From Fratercula arctica (Eukaryota > Chordata > Aves > Charadriiformes > Alcidae): a DNA stretch of 64,000 nt. The stretch is taken from positions 32,368,355 through 32,432,354 of the forward strand of contig CANTUZ010000007.1 of NCBI GenBank assembly GCA_947846985.1. Reading direction: 5' to 3'. A program made the position numbers and the translations under genes. A model generated the notes under the pieces. It saw nothing but the letters and a program-made list of their open reading frames with translations, ran no database searches and was not told where the DNA came from. Numbering within the stretch: the first letter of the stretch is position 1; every line of letters begins with the position of its first letter. Shown here one piece after another: positions 63,981 to 64,000 of this stretch.

Positions 63981-64000
63981 CCCACCCTTTCTAAATGTGT

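Overview
The window looks like vertebrate nuclear DNA, most likely from a bird. It is AT-rich, has no dense gene layout, and is poor in interspersed repeats. The one clear retroposon (about 42.53-42.64 kb) is the 3' end of a CR1 LINE with its 8-bp terminal repeats, the hallmark repeat of bird and other sauropsid genomes. A second, older CR1-like fragment (near 11.0 kb) and an old hAT transposase remnant (near 53.3 kb) fit the same picture. The species cannot be named from the sequence.

No complete multi-exon protein gene can be recognised. Nearly all open frames are short, overlap on both strands and show no known domain, so the window reads as a gene desert or a very large intron. Long AT-rich blocks are crowded with homeodomain-, SOX-, GATA- and octamer-like words and few simple repeats (about 2.2-2.8, 12.1-12.7, 13.9-14.6, 32.2-32.6, 44.9-45.4, 47.2-48.0 and 51.3-52.1 kb). 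They look like long-range developmental enhancers, but conservation cannot be tested here. Small CpG-rich blocks occur near 24.8-25.2, 26.46-26.67, 31.74-32.11, 35.8-35.97 and 37.3-37.6 kb.

The best candidates for expressed sequence are all on the + strand. (1) A reading frame at 19.00-19.24 kb would encode a 78-residue protein with one C-terminal membrane segment. It lies in a possible 3' exon with a splice acceptor upstream and an AATAAA plus GT-rich element downstream. (2) Well-formed acceptor/donor pairs outline candidate exons at 38.77-38.87, 40.92-41.05 and 49.34-49.56 kb. The second contains an ATG in a strong Kozak context followed by exactly 17 open codons up to the donor. These could be 5' or alternative first exons of a large gene lying outside the window, or lncRNA exons.

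Other structure includes a 29-bp minisatellite (46.1-46.3 kb) open in all three forward frames, an 18-bp perfect palindrome inside an enhancer-like block (45.08 kb), a perfect 12-bp-stem hairpin (5.76 kb), a T23-G13 homopolymer junction (35.55 kb) and several long A or T runs. No tRNA, rRNA, recognised microRNA, CRISPR array or intact mobile element was found. Functional statements here are inference from sequence inspection alone.
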